64,000 bases of DNA, taken from positions 1-64,000 of the forward strand of contig NZ_CP060705.1 in NCBI RefSeq assembly GCF_003048835.2. The letters are read 5' to 3'. Made by a program: the position numbers and the translations under genes. This document shows, piece after piece, positions 10,207 to 18,690 of this stretch. The first letter of the stretch is position 1. Every line of letters starts with the position of its first letter. This stretch comes from Campylobacter concisus. GTDB taxonomy: Bacteria; Campylobacterota; Campylobacteria; Campylobacterales; Campylobacteraceae. The notes beneath the pieces are model-generated. The model searched no databases and had not been told where the DNA came from. It saw only the letters and a list, made by a program, of their open reading frames with translations.

Positions 10207-10816
10207 TAAATTTACTAGCAAATTTATATGTTTGCAGGGTCTCTTTGCTTTGCAAATTCCAGCTTTCAAGCTCGGCTTTTACTAAATTTGGAAATTTCTT
10301 GCTTATATCTTTTAGGGCATTGCCAACTGATTTTCTAAGATACTCGCTCGCATCGTCTTTTAGGCTAGAAAGCCGCCAAATGGCCTCATCTGGGTTATCT
10401 TTAAAATAAGGCCTACTAGTCCATATCCTAAGCCCCTCGCTTACAGCTCTTTTTGCATTTGCGTTGCCATTTTTTAGCCACTCATCGATGACAAAAAGTG
10501 CCTGCTCGTAGCCAACTTTTTTACAAAACTCGTCAAACGCCTTTGCCAAAATTTCTTGAACTCGCCAGTTTTCATCTTTTGAAACCTGATCTCTCATAAA
10601 CGTCAAAATTTCTTCACGATCCGAAAGGTGTCCAAAGAGAAAAACCGCATACATCCGCACTTGATAGAGTTTTGAGCTGTATGCTAGGAGTGCAAGCTCT
10701 TTGCACTGCTCAGCTCCCTTTGCTTTATAGTCAGCCAAAGCCCTACTTTCTTGCTCTTTGAAGCCATTTTCTATCAAAGAAAACTCTTTTTCTAAATTTA
10801 AGATATAGCTCTTCAA
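10196..10816 (-). CDS. AlkD-like DNA alkylation repair protein
   Basis: HEAT-like repeat protein of the AlkD/AlkC family of DNA glycosylases acting on alkylated bases. The 206-residue all-helical sequence has VRMYAVFLFGHL, DENWRVQEILAKAFDEF and RAVSEGLRIWTSRPYFKDNPDEAI, which resemble the repeats of this superfamily. The catalytic Asp cannot be assigned confidently. The start is TTG with AAAGGAG upstream. It is a single gene, convergent with coaE and divergent from dapF. Confidence 0.75.
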   Translation of the reverse strand: MKSYILNLEKEFSLIENGFKEQESRALADYKAKGAEQCKELALLAYSSKLYQVRMYAVFLFGHLSDREEILTFMRDQVSKDENWRVQEILAKAFDEFCKKVGYEQALFVIDEWLKNGNANAKRAVSEGLRIWTSRPYFKDNPDEAIWRLSSLKDDASEYLRKSVGNALKDISKKFPNLVKAELESWNLQSKETLQTYKFASKFIKK

Positions 10817-10891
10817 AACAGCTCCTTTAAATTTATTAAAAACTCTTACCTAAATTTTAGTAAAATCACGCAAAAAATAAAAGGACAGCTC

Positions 10892-11635
10892 ATGCAAGTC
10901 TCAAAGTACAACGCTAGCGGCAATGATTTTGTCATATTTCACACATTTTTGAGTAAAGATAGAAGTGAGCTTGCAAGGCAGATTTGCAGCCGAACAAACG
11001 GCGTGGGAGCTGACGGGCTCATCGTGCTTTTACCTTACGAAAAGGGCGTAAAATGGGAGTTTTACAACAGCGACGGAAGCTACGCGGCGATGTGTGGCAA
11101 CGGCTCGCGCGCGGCTGCTAGATATGCCTATTTAAACGACCTTGTAAGTTCAAACGAATTTGTCCTGCTAACTGGCAGCGGCGAGGTGATGGCAAGCGTT
11201 AAAAGTGAGTGCGTCGAGGTCGTGCTAACAAGTCCAAAAATTTTAAGCAAACCGCTAAATGAAGGTGGCAAAACTTGGTATTTTTACGATACTGGTGTGC
11301 CTCATCTTGTAAATTTTACGCAAAATTTAGATGAATTTGACGTCAAAGCGTGCAGGGCGCTTCGTCAAAAATACAATGCAAATGTAAATTTAGCCAAATT
11401 TGAGGGCGGAGTTTTAAAGGTGAGAACCTATGAAAGGGGCGTGGAGGACGAGACGCTAGCTTGTGGCACTGGTATGGCGGCTTGCTTTTACGGTGCTACT
11501 TTAAATTTAAACGCACCGCAAAGCCTAAAAGTCTATCCAAAAAGCGGCGAGGAGCTTGGTCTTAGGCTGGAAAAAGGTAAAATTTTATTTAGCGGAGCAG
11601 TGAAACACTGCTTTGATACGAGTATTGAAATTTAG
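10892..11635 (+). CDS. dapF: Diaminopimelate epimerase
   Basis: Interconverts LL- and meso-diaminopimelate for lysine and peptidoglycan synthesis. The two catalytic cysteines are visible: Cys68 in MCGNGSRAAARY and Cys191 in LACGTGMAA. GNDFV near the N-terminus and NSDGS are also conserved. The 247-residue length is near normal. AAAGGAC precedes the ATG. It is a single gene. Confidence 0.96.
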   Translation: MQVSKYNASGNDFVIFHTFLSKDRSELARQICSRTNGVGADGLIVLLPYEKGVKWEFYNSDGSYAAMCGNGSRAAARYAYLNDLVSSNEFVLLTGSGEVMASVKSECVEVVLTSPKILSKPLNEGGKTWYFYDTGVPHLVNFTQNLDEFDVKACRALRQKYNANVNLAKFEGGVLKVRTYERGVEDETLACGTGMAACFYGATLNLNAPQSLKVYPKSGEELGLRLEKGKILFSGAVKHCFDTSIEI

Positions 11636-11760
11636 CTATTTTTGCTGCTGGGTAGTTAAATTTGGCTAGTAGTTTGTAAAAGTCGTGGGTAGTAAATTTA
11701 AATTTCATATCAAATTTTGTGTAAAACAAAGAGTTTTTGTTATTAAATTTTAAAGTGTAT

Positions 11761-11788
11761 AAAAAAGAAGATCTCCGCCGAAGCGGAG
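11761..11788 (-). terminator. Rho-independent terminator of rpmI-rplT
   Basis: A perfect 6-bp stem CTCCGC/GCGGAG (11773-11778 with 11783-11788) lies just past rplT. On the minus strand it is followed by a T-rich run, the complement of AAAAAAGAAGA at 11761-11771. Confidence 0.75.
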
Positions 11789-11795
11789 AAAAGGT

Positions 11796-12152
11796 TTATT
11801 TCAAAGCATCTTTTGCTTGTTTTGCAAGTGCCGCAAATGCCTTCGCGTCATTCATAGCTAGATCAGCTAAAATTTTTCTATCAAGTTCTATGTTAGCTTT
11901 GTTTAAGCCGTTGATAAATCTTGAATAGCTAATGTCGTTTAGTCTGCAAGCTGCGTTGATACGAACGATCCATAAACGTCTGAAATCACGTTTTTTCTGG
12001 CGTCTGTCGCGGTATGCGTAAACTAAACTTCTCTCTAGTTGCTCTTTAGCTTTTCTAAAGTGTTTATGTCTAGCACTGAAAAAGCCACGTGCTAGCTTTA
12101 AAACTTTCTTATGGCGTCTTCTTCTAACTACGCCTGTTTTTACTCTTGCCAT
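11796..12152 (-). CDS. rplT: 50S ribosomal protein L20
   Basis: rRNA-binding protein of the large subunit. [19 protein letters not shown] at the N-terminus and the basic [20 protein letters not shown] block are diagnostic, and 118 residues is standard. It lies downstream of rpmI. Here infC is more than 18 kb away beside thrS, so the familiar infC-rpmI-rplT operon is split. Confidence 0.98.
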   Translation of the reverse strand: MARVKTGVVRRRRHKKVLKLARGFFSARHKHFRKAKEQLERSLVYAYRDRRQKKRDFRRLWIVRINAACRLNDISYSRFINGLNKANIELDRKILADLAMNDAKAFAALAKQAKDALK

Positions 12153-12175
12153 ATTTATCCTTTTACAAATTGGCG

Positions 12176-12209
12176 CTCACGAAGTGAGTCTTGCCCCTAA
12201 ATTTGGGGG
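12176..12209 (-). promoter_or_regulatory. Two small hairpins between rpmI and rplT
   Basis: The 99-bp rpmI-rplT spacer contains CTCAC/GTGAG (12176-12180 with 12184-12188) and CCCC/GGGG around TAAATTT (12194-12197 with 12205-12208). In other bacteria L20 represses its own operon by binding mRNA. Whether these stems serve that role is inference only. Confidence 0.3.
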
Positions 12210-12251
12210 AGTTTGAATGACTTTTTGTCAAAAACTTAAATCTACAGCTGC

Positions 12252-12443
12252 TTATACGCCGAGCATTTTGCGAACGGCTGGGACATTTGTGCTATCCACG
12301 TATTGTGGGCCACGCAAATCTCTCATACGCTTACTAGGTTTTTTTGTTAAGATATGGCTTCTGAAAGCAGAGCCTCTTTTTATCTTATTTTTACCTACTT
12401 TAAAGCGCTTAGCAGCACCGCGAACGGTTTTCATCTTTGGCAT
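12252..12443 (-). CDS. rpmI: 50S ribosomal protein L35
   Basis: Small basic large-subunit protein. [16 protein letters not shown] followed by [22 protein letters not shown] is the L35 signature, and 63 residues is normal. It is the first gene of the rpmI-rplT pair on the minus strand. Confidence 0.98.
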   Translation of the reverse strand: MPKMKTVRGAAKRFKVGKNKIKRGSAFRSHILTKKPSKRMRDLRGPQYVDSTNVPAVRKMLGV

Positions 12444-12602
12444 GCTAATCCTTTTTGAAATTTTATACGCAAGTGCGTAAGATTTGGATTATAGCGAAAA
12501 ATCCTTTAGAAAATTTAAATTTCACTTAGACAAAATTTGCAATAAATTTACATTTAACTTAAAAAAGTTTTAAAATTTAGAATTAAATTATTAAATTTGA
12601 AA

Positions 12603-12608
12603 TATAAT
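12603..12608 (+). promoter_or_regulatory. -10 element of the C69 peptidase gene
   Basis: TATAAT within AAATATAATCACA, 36 bp before the ATG at 12645, in an AT-rich region between divergent genes. AAAGGAG is the ribosome site further down. Confidence 0.55.
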
Positions 12609-12644
12609 CACATATAAGAAATTTATTTTACTAAAGGAGTAAAA

Positions 12645-14141
12645 ATGAAAGGCAAAATTCTCGCATCTATCGTCGCTATGAGTGCGATTTTAGGCACAAG
12701 TAGCTTGGCATGCACTACTATTTTAGTAGGAGATAAAGCTTCAAACGACGGCTCTATGTTAGTAGCTAGAAGCGCTGATAGCAAGGCTATAAAGGCACAG
12801 GTCTTTTTAATACATCCAGCAAAGAAAAACCAAACTGGCATGCACAGCTCAAAGGCACATGACGGCGCAAATGATTTTACATATCCGCTTCCAAAAGATG
12901 GTATGAGATACACAACCATCGCAAACTCACACACAAAACTTCACGGAGCGGTCGGCTACAACGAGGCTGGCGTTGGACTAAGCGGCACTGAGACTATCTA
13001 CGCAAAAGATGAGCTTTTAAAGATCGACCCATATAACGAAGAGACTGGTATCACCGAGGACGACATACCAGACGTGCTTTTGCCACGTATGAAGAGTGCA
13101 AAAGAGGGTGTTAAACTTCTTGGCGATATAGTGGAGACAAAGGGCGCTGGAGAGGGCTTTGGCGTGGTATTTATCGACGCAAACGAGCTTTGGTACTTTG
13201 AAACAGGTACAGGTCATAAATGGATCGCTTCAAAGATCCCGCAAGATGAGTACTTCGTTACCGCAAACCAAGGCAGACTTCACGCTTACAAAGAGAATGA
13301 TCCAAATTTCATGGGTGTAAAAGATGTCATCAAATTTGCGATCGATAACAAGACTTATGACCCTGCAAAAGATGGCGAATTTAACTTTACAAAGGCCTAT
13401 ACAAGGGACGATGAAAGAGATGTGACTTACAACTACCCACGTGTTTGCTGGGTTCAAAGTATGTTTAACCCAAGCTTAAAACAAGACTTCGCTGACGGTC
13501 AGAAATTTCCAGTATTTTTAAAACCAGAGAAAAAACTGGGCGTTGAAGACCTAAAAGCTGCAATGAGAGCCCACTACGACGGCACTGCGTTTGACAACTA
13601 CGCTAGCAAAGATGAAGATAAGAAAAACATCTATCGCGCTATAAGCGTCTTTAGAACATACGAGTCTCACGTCATGCAGGTGCGCCCATGGCTACCAAAA
13701 GAGATCGGCCGCGTGACCTACGTCGCTCTTGGCATGGCTGATCTTAGCGTTTATTTGCCGTATTATGAGGGGCTTGATGGCTTTATAAAAGGCTACTCAG
13801 ATGGCTCATACGATGCTGATGATACTTCGATATACTGGGTTTATAGAAAGCTTCAAACACTTGTAATGACTGACTATGAGAAGTATTCGCCAGTAGTAAA
13901 AGAGGCATACGCTAAATTTGAAAAAGAGTTGGCGGTAAAACAGGCTAAATTTGAAGATGAGTACGTAAAACTTTATAAAAAAGATAAGAAAAAAGCGGAC
14001 AAACTCCTAAATGAATTTAGTAAAAAGACTATGCAAGAGGCTAAAGATTTAACTCAGGAGCTTACAAACAAGGTCTTTACTATGCTTACAGCTGATATGG
14101 ACGCTAAGCTAAAATCCCTAAATAAAGGCAAAAAAGACTAA
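12645..14141 (+). CDS. Secreted C69-family dipeptidase
   Basis: N-terminal-nucleophile hydrolase of peptidase family C69 (PepD type), which cleaves dipeptides. A Sec signal peptide (MKGKILASIVAMSAILG) ends at Ala22, so cleavage exposes Cys23 in ACTTILVG, the expected N-terminal catalytic cysteine. DGSMLVARSAD and VGYNEAGVGLSGTETIYA follow, as in the family. The C-terminal 80 residues are Lys-rich and helical. It has its own TATAAT box and terminator, so it is monocistronic. The product probably acts in the periplasm. Confidence 0.88.
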   Translation: MKGKILASIVAMSAILGTSSLACTTILVGDKASNDGSMLVARSADSKAIKAQVFLIHPAKKNQTGMHSSKAHDGANDFTYPLPKDGMRYTTIANSHTKLHGAVGYNEAGVGLSGTETIYAKDELLKIDPYNEETGITEDDIPDVLLPRMKSAKEGVKLLGDIVETKGAGEGFGVVFIDANELWYFETGTGHKWIASKIPQDEYFVTANQGRLHAYKENDPNFMGVKDVIKFAIDNKTYDPAKDGEFNFTKAYTRDDERDVTYNYPRVCWVQSMFNPSLKQDFADGQKFPVFLKPEKKLGVEDLKAAMRAHYDGTAFDNYASKDEDKKNIYRAISVFRTYESHVMQVRPWLPKEIGRVTYVALGMADLSVYLPYYEGLDGFIKGYSDGSYDADDTSIYWVYRKLQTLVMTDYEKYSPVVKEAYAKFEKELAVKQAKFEDEYVKLYKKDKKKADKLLNEFSKKTMQEAKDLTQELTNKVFTMLTADMDAKLKSLNKGKKD

Positions 14142-14145
14142 AAGT

Positions 14146-14174
14146 TTTGGGCGTGAAATTTAGTAGCGCCCAAA
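14146..14174 (+). terminator. Terminator after the C69 peptidase gene
   Basis: TTTGGGCG (14146-14153) pairs exactly with CGCCCAAA (14167-14174) around a 13-nt loop, directly after the stop codon and followed by TTTAAAC. Confidence 0.65.
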
Positions 14175-14202
14175 TTTAAACAAAAATTTGGCAAAGAGCG
14201 TT

Positions 14203-14208
14203 TATAAT
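14203..14208 (+). promoter_or_regulatory. Strong -10 element upstream of a mini-ORF
   Basis: A perfect TATAAT within TTTATAATGC, 34 bp before a short ORF with its own AAAGGA ribosome site. It lies about 470 bp before metE, so the transcript would have a long leader or be an independent small RNA. Confidence 0.55.
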
Positions 14209-14241
14209 GCGGCAAAAATTCACTACAAAGGAAAAACGCTG

Positions 14242-14271
14242 ATGCCTTGTCCCATGCATAAAGCTCGTTAA
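14242..14271 (+). CDS. Putative 9-residue leader peptide MPCPMHKAR
   Basis: ATG at 14242, nine sense codons, TAA at 14269-14271. AAAGGA lies 6 bp upstream of the ATG and a TATAAT box 34 bp upstream. The ATG sits inside the left arm of a 7-bp inverted repeat (CGCTGAT 14237-14243 with ATCAGCG 14288-14294), so a folded RNA would hide the start codon. The two Met codons and one Cys codon upstream of methionine genes suggest, but do not prove, an attenuation-type leader. Confidence 0.35.
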   Translation: MPCPMHKAR

Positions 14272-14294
14272 TCTCGGCAAAAAACATATCAGCG

Positions 14295-14677
14295 ATTTTC
14301 AAAAAACACGCAAATTTTTAAACAATTTTACATTTTTTCACATTGATATTAATCCATTTTTGCTAGCAGGTCCGCTGCATTGTAACTGCATTTTTAAAAA
14401 TAAAACTAAGCAGTGTTTAAAATTTGGCAAGGATCTTTTTAGTAGGGTTTTTTATAAATTTTATTTTAGCTTAAGAAGAAGCGGGTGTCATCCACCGTGT
14501 TTGGGGTAACTCAGACTTGTGCGCAGCGCAACAACATTGAACGTGCTGGGGGTTTGGGTTGTAGGGATAATGGGGCGCTTTCGTAATTCTAGCCCCCTTG
14601 TACCTGTATAAAAATATTTAAGGTTGCTGTGCAGGGCGCAGATTTAATTAAAAAATAGAAATTTATAAAGGATAAAA
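14295..14677 (+). promoter_or_regulatory. Long metE leader region with GC-rich island
   Basis: No intact gene lies here. Bases about 14478-14604 are clearly richer in G and C than the surrounding spacer and contain inverted repeats such as GGGGC / GCCCC (around 14572-14600). Read in one frame this stretch resembles protein-coding text interrupted by stops, so it may be a decayed gene or a repeat copy rather than a riboswitch. SAM-I and cobalamin riboswitch consensus sequences were looked for and not found. Confidence 0.4.
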
Positions 14678-16951
14678 ATGATAAAAAGTTATGTTTTAGG
14701 TTTTCCAAGAATTGGAGAAAAAAGAGAGTTAAAGCGCGCGTTAGAGGGCTTTTGGGCTGGTAAAGAGGGCTTTAGTGAAGAGAATTTGCAAGAGACTGCA
14801 AAGACGCTTCGTCAAAGACACTGGAAATATCAACAAGACGCTGGGATTTCGGCTATTAGCGTTAATGATTTTTCATTTTACGACCTAATGCTTGATAACA
14901 TCATCGCTTTTGGCGCTACACCTCCAAGATTTGCAAATTTAAGCGGCTCGGAGCAATATTTTGCTTGCTCAAGAGGCAACAAAAATGGCGTTGCGATGGA
15001 GATGACAAAGTGGTTTAACACAAACTACCACTACATCGTGCCAGAGCTTAGCAGCGAGAGTAAATTTAGCCTAAAAGCGGACAAAATTTTAAATGAATAC
15101 AAAGAGGCGAAGGCCAACGGCGTAAAAGGTAAGGTAAATTTGATTGGCCCTATCACGTTCTTGGCTCTTTCAAAGGCGACCGACGGCAGTTGCCCATTTA
15201 AGCACCTTGACGCACTTGTAGGCGAGTACAAAAAGCTGCTTGAGCAAATTTCTAAGCTTGATGATGAAATTTTAGTGCAGTTTGACGAGCCGATCTTTGT
15301 AACAGACAAAAACGAAGAGCTACTTTTACCACTTATCACAAAGGTTTATAACGAGCTAACAGGCGTTGCGAACAATGTTAAAATCGTATTTGCGACATAT
15401 TTTGAGCATGCGATCAAAGCAGTTAGCGAAGTGGCTAAAACTAAAATTTATGGTATCGCACTTGACTTTATCCACGGCAAGAGAAATTTTGAAGCACTTG
15501 AGACTATCAAAAACAGCCATTTAACGCTATTTGCAGGCGTGATCGACGGCAGAAATATTTGGAAAAGCAACATAGATGAGAAAGTAAAGCTTGTTCGTGA
15601 AATTTCAGAAAAAATAGGCGGCAAAGACTTTTATATCGGCACTTCATGCTCGCTTCTTCACGTGCCATACACGCTAAAATATGAAGAGAATTTAAACCCT
15701 GAGATCAAAAGCTGGCTAAGCTTTGCGGTTGAGAAGCTTGACGAGATCAAGATCATCACAAAACTTGCAAACGGCGAGAAGCTTGATGAGAGCGAAACAA
15801 AAATTTATGAAGAGAACAAAAATGCTGTTAAAACCCGCGCTACTTCAAAGCTTATCCACTCAGATAGCGTTCAAAGCCGTATCAAAAATTTAAGCAAATT
15901 TGAGCGTGACGAGAAATTTGAAGACCGCATCAAAATCCAACGCGAAACGCTAAAATACGGCATATTACCAACAACAACGATAGGCAGCTTCCCTCAAACG
16001 GTTGATCTTCGTGTACTCCGCCAAAATTTCAAAAAAGGCGAGATCGATGCGGCTGCATATGAAGCAGGCATCAAAAAATATATCGATCACTGCGTGAAAT
16101 TTCAAGAAGATATCGGCCTAGACGTGCTAGTGCACGGCGAGCCAGAGAGAAACGACATGGTCGAGTACTTTGGCGAGCAGATCAGCGGATACGCATTTAG
16201 CCAAAATGGCTGGGTGCAAAGCTACGGCAGCCGCTGCGTCAAGCCACCACTTCTCTTTGGTGACGTGAGCCGCCCAGAGCCGATGACTGTTAAGTGGATG
16301 AAATACGCTCAAAGCATCACAAAACACGTAATGAAGGGCATGCTAACAGGTCCTGTAACGATGTTAAACTGGAGCTTTGTGCGTGACGATCTACCAAGAA
16401 GCGAGGTAGCAAAACAACTTGCACTTTGTATCTATGACGAGATCGCAGACCTTCAAAATGCGGGCATCAGAGTGATCCAAGTCGATGAAGCAGCGTTTAA
16501 AGAGGGCTATCCGCTAAGAGCTGAAAATATCCCCGCCTATGAGAAATTTGCGGTTGATTGCTTCAAGCTTTCAGTGAGCTCAGCCGAGGCAAAAACTCAG
16601 ATCCACACGCATATGTGCTACTCTGAATTTAACGACATCATCAAGACCATCGAAGCTATGGATGCTGATGTTATCAGTATCGAGACTGCAAGAAGTGGCA
16701 ACGAGCTACTTAAAATTTTCAAAGCCGTTGGCTACAAACAAGAGGTCGGACCTGGCGTTTACGACATCCACAGCCCACGTGTGCCAAGCGTCGAAGAGAT
16801 CGTCGCTCAGATCAAAGCTCTGCTTGAAGTCTTGCCAAAAGAGCAACTCTGGATCAACCCAGACTGCGGCCTAAAAACCAGAAAATGGGAAGAGGTCGAG
16901 CCGAGCCTTAAAAACATGGTAGAAGCCGTTAAGATCGTAAGAGGTCTATAA
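14678..16951 (+). CDS. metE: Cobalamin-independent methionine synthase
   Basis: Transfers a methyl group from 5-methyltetrahydropteroyl-triglutamate to homocysteine. The 757-residue protein has the N-terminal GFPRIGEKRELK motif and, in the C-terminal catalytic barrel, the zinc ligands His645 and Cys647 (HTHMCYSEF) and Cys730 (NPDCGLKTR). TTTIGSFPQT marks the start of the second barrel near residue 430. AAAGGAT precedes the ATG. A lipoprotein gene and a metF-like gene follow, so all three may form one unit. Confidence 0.97.
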   Translation: MIKSYVLGFPRIGEKRELKRALEGFWAGKEGFSEENLQETAKTLRQRHWKYQQDAGISAISVNDFSFYDLMLDNIIAFGATPPRFANLSGSEQYFACSRGNKNGVAMEMTKWFNTNYHYIVPELSSESKFSLKADKILNEYKEAKANGVKGKVNLIGPITFLALSKATDGSCPFKHLDALVGEYKKLLEQISKLDDEILVQFDEPIFVTDKNEELLLPLITKVYNELTGVANNVKIVFATYFEHAIKAVSEVAKTKIYGIALDFIHGKRNFEALETIKNSHLTLFAGVIDGRNIWKSNIDEKVKLVREISEKIGGKDFYIGTSCSLLHVPYTLKYEENLNPEIKSWLSFAVEKLDEIKIITKLANGEKLDESETKIYEENKNAVKTRATSKLIHSDSVQSRIKNLSKFERDEKFEDRIKIQRETLKYGILPTTTIGSFPQTVDLRVLRQNFKKGEIDAAAYEAGIKKYIDHCVKFQEDIGLDVLVHGEPERNDMVEYFGEQISGYAFSQNGWVQSYGSRCVKPPLLFGDVSRPEPMTVKWMKYAQSITKHVMKGMLTGPVTMLNWSFVRDDLPRSEVAKQLALCIYDEIADLQNAGIRVIQVDEAAFKEGYPLRAENIPAYEKFAVDCFKLSVSSAEAKTQIHTHMCYSEFNDIIKTIEAMDADVISIETARSGNELLKIFKAVGYKQEVGPGVYDIHSPRVPSVEEIVAQIKALLEVLPKEQLWINPDCGLKTRKWEEVEPSLKNMVEAVKIVRGL

Positions 16952-16976
16952 ATTTTAATTAAAAAGGATTTGAAAA

Positions 16977-17435
16977 ATGAAAAGGATTTTTCTATTTGTA
17001 ATATTAGTTATCTTTGCGTCCGGATGTAGTTCTGGACGCCACTCTATACCACTCAACAAAGGTGCGTACAAGCAAACAAATATCTATAGTATCAGTGAGG
17101 CTTTAAATTTAGAAGCTGCCAAAAAAGAGCTAGCAGGCTTTGAAAATGTGAGGCTTGAATTTGGCTCAAACGACCAAAATAAAAGCGTCATCAAGGCAAA
17201 TGTAAAGGTTCAAAGATTTATCACTGATAGCGGAGATATAAAGGGCTATTGCCAAGAGGCTTTTGTTGCCGTCATAAAAAGATATATGATAGCTGCTAAA
17301 AAGCAAAATGCCGACGTGGCAAATATCGTGAGCTTTTGGCGAGCCGACGCGAAACACCTAAAAGACGAGTTTGTCTGCATGTCGTCAAAAAGTTCTGTTG
17401 GCGTGGTGATGAGGGCTGATCTAGTTCAAAAGTGA
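16977..17435 (+). CDS. Putative lipoprotein, 152 aa
   Basis: A short signal peptide ends in the lipobox FASGC with the lipidated Cys17. The mature part has no recognised domain. Two further cysteines (in GYCQEAF and VCMSSK) could form a disulphide. AAAAGGAT precedes the ATG. It sits 25 bp after metE and 4 bp before the metF-like gene, so it is probably co-transcribed, but nothing visible links it to methionine metabolism. Confidence 0.7.
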   Translation: MKRIFLFVILVIFASGCSSGRHSIPLNKGAYKQTNIYSISEALNLEAAKKELAGFENVRLEFGSNDQNKSVIKANVKVQRFITDSGDIKGYCQEAFVAVIKRYMIAAKKQNADVANIVSFWRADAKHLKDEFVCMSSKSSVGVVMRADLVQK

Positions 17436-17439
17436 GAAA

Positions 17440-18324
17440 ATGCTAAAAGAAAAAATTTTAAACAAAGAAAAAGGGCTCGTGCTCTATGGTCTCACGCCGC
17501 CAAAGGCTGAGTTTGAAGAGGCAAAGCTACGTGAGATCTCAGAGCGCTGGAGTGGGCGGATAAATGATATCAAGGCCGACGGACTCGTGCTTTACGAGGT
17601 GCAAGACGAGAGCGAGAGAAATGATAGCGAGAGGACATTTGAGTTTAGTGGGACGCTAAGCCCAGAAATTTACTACAAAAAGTACCTAAACGTCGCTACT
17701 CCTAGTATATTTTACCGCGTGGCTAGCGGATACGGCGAGGATGATTTTCGCGCAGCACTTAAGGCTCAAAGCTCAAATTTAAACGTGCTAGTGGGGGCAA
17801 CTTCAAGCACGCAAAAAGTGAGGCTAAATTTAGCTCGCGCCTACGAGATCGCTAGCGAATTTAAAGAGTTAGCAGTAGGCGGCGTCTGTATAGCAGAGCG
17901 TCACGCTAAAAAGGGCGATGAGCCACAAAGGATGCGTGAAAAGATCGCAGTTGGGGCTAAATTTTTCATATCGCAAGCGATCTTTGACGTACAGCTAGCA
18001 CGTAAATTTTTGGAGGATTGTGCGGCTGCAAAGATAAGCGAGCCGATATTTCTTACATTTAGCACAGCGGGTAATGCAAAAACGCTTGAATTTATCAAAT
18101 GGCTCGGAGTAAGCGTGCCAAGCTCGGTTGAGGAGAGGCTAAATTTAAGCTCTGACTACCTAGCTAGTAGCTGCGAGATCATCAAAGAAATTTGGTGCGA
18201 GCTAAAGAAATTTGGTGATGAAAATGGGCTAAATTTAAGCATAAATATAGAAAGCGTCATGGCAAAACGCGCCGAGATCGAAGCGAGCCTGGAGCTTACA
18301 AAAAGCATAAGAGAGTTGGTGTAA
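17440..18324 (+). CDS. metF: Methylenetetrahydrofolate reductase-like protein
   Basis: Likely reduces 5,10-methylene- to 5-methyl-tetrahydrofolate, the methyl donor for MetE. The 294-residue length, VLVGATSS, LAVGGVCIAERH and GAKFFISQAIFD match the MetF barrel, and the place next to metE fits. The N-terminus (LVLYGLTPPKAEF, DGLVLYEVQDESE) departs from classical MetF, which opens with an EFFPPK-type motif, so it may be a distinct subfamily. The start is 4 bp after the lipoprotein stop. Confidence 0.72.
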   Translation: MLKEKILNKEKGLVLYGLTPPKAEFEEAKLREISERWSGRINDIKADGLVLYEVQDESERNDSERTFEFSGTLSPEIYYKKYLNVATPSIFYRVASGYGEDDFRAALKAQSSNLNVLVGATSSTQKVRLNLARAYEIASEFKELAVGGVCIAERHAKKGDEPQRMREKIAVGAKFFISQAIFDVQLARKFLEDCAAAKISEPIFLTFSTAGNAKTLEFIKWLGVSVPSSVEERLNLSSDYLASSCEIIKEIWCELKKFGDENGLNLSINIESVMAKRAEIEASLELTKSIRELV

Positions 18325-18690
18325 AGCCAGCTCTTGCTATAAATTTATACAAATTCTTTCTTGATGACCTAGTGGCACCACAAATCCACAAAGAATAGTC
18401 GTTATGATTAGCGATCACAAGCTGTTTTAAAGGTCGGTTGGCTACTGCTTGGCAAATTTTCAAAAAGCTGTTATAGCAAAAATGATATGGCTTTGGCGAG
18501 ATATATGATACGGCAGGCGCTACTACTATTTAAAATATAAAAAAGGGCAGGTAAATTTTTCAAAGGTGCTGTGAAAATCGTTGCAATAAAATAGTCAAAC
18601 AAGGCAAGAGTTTTTGCAAATTTAAGCAAATTTGATCCAAAAGTATAGAAATTTAGCTTCAAATAAGATCTAAATTTGACTAAATCCCTC
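18325..18690. other. Gene-poor stretch between metF-like and the broken regulator
   Basis: No supported gene. A minus-strand open frame of 63 codons (18471-18662) is hydrophobic but has no ribosome site and matches nothing known. The position downstream of a response-regulator pseudogene is where a sensor kinase would be expected, so this may be a decayed kinase gene, but no kinase motif is visible. Confidence 0.35.

Noticed and set aside
11737-11928. Plus-strand 63-codon ORF across the rplT terminator
   Set aside because: It is antisense to rplT and passes through the terminator hairpin; a shadow frame.
12217-12480. Plus-strand 87-codon ORF over rpmI
   Set aside because: Antisense to rpmI; the L35 frame on the minus strand is unmistakable.
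14295-14677. SAM or cobalamin riboswitch upstream of metE
   Set aside because: GGTCCGCTGCATTGTAACTGC faintly recalls a B12 box, but the conserved core of neither riboswitch class is present.
18471-18662. Minus-strand 63-codon ORF downstream of the broken regulator
   Set aside because: No ribosome site, no recognisable domain and a biased hydrophobic composition; listed only as part of a gene-poor stretch.
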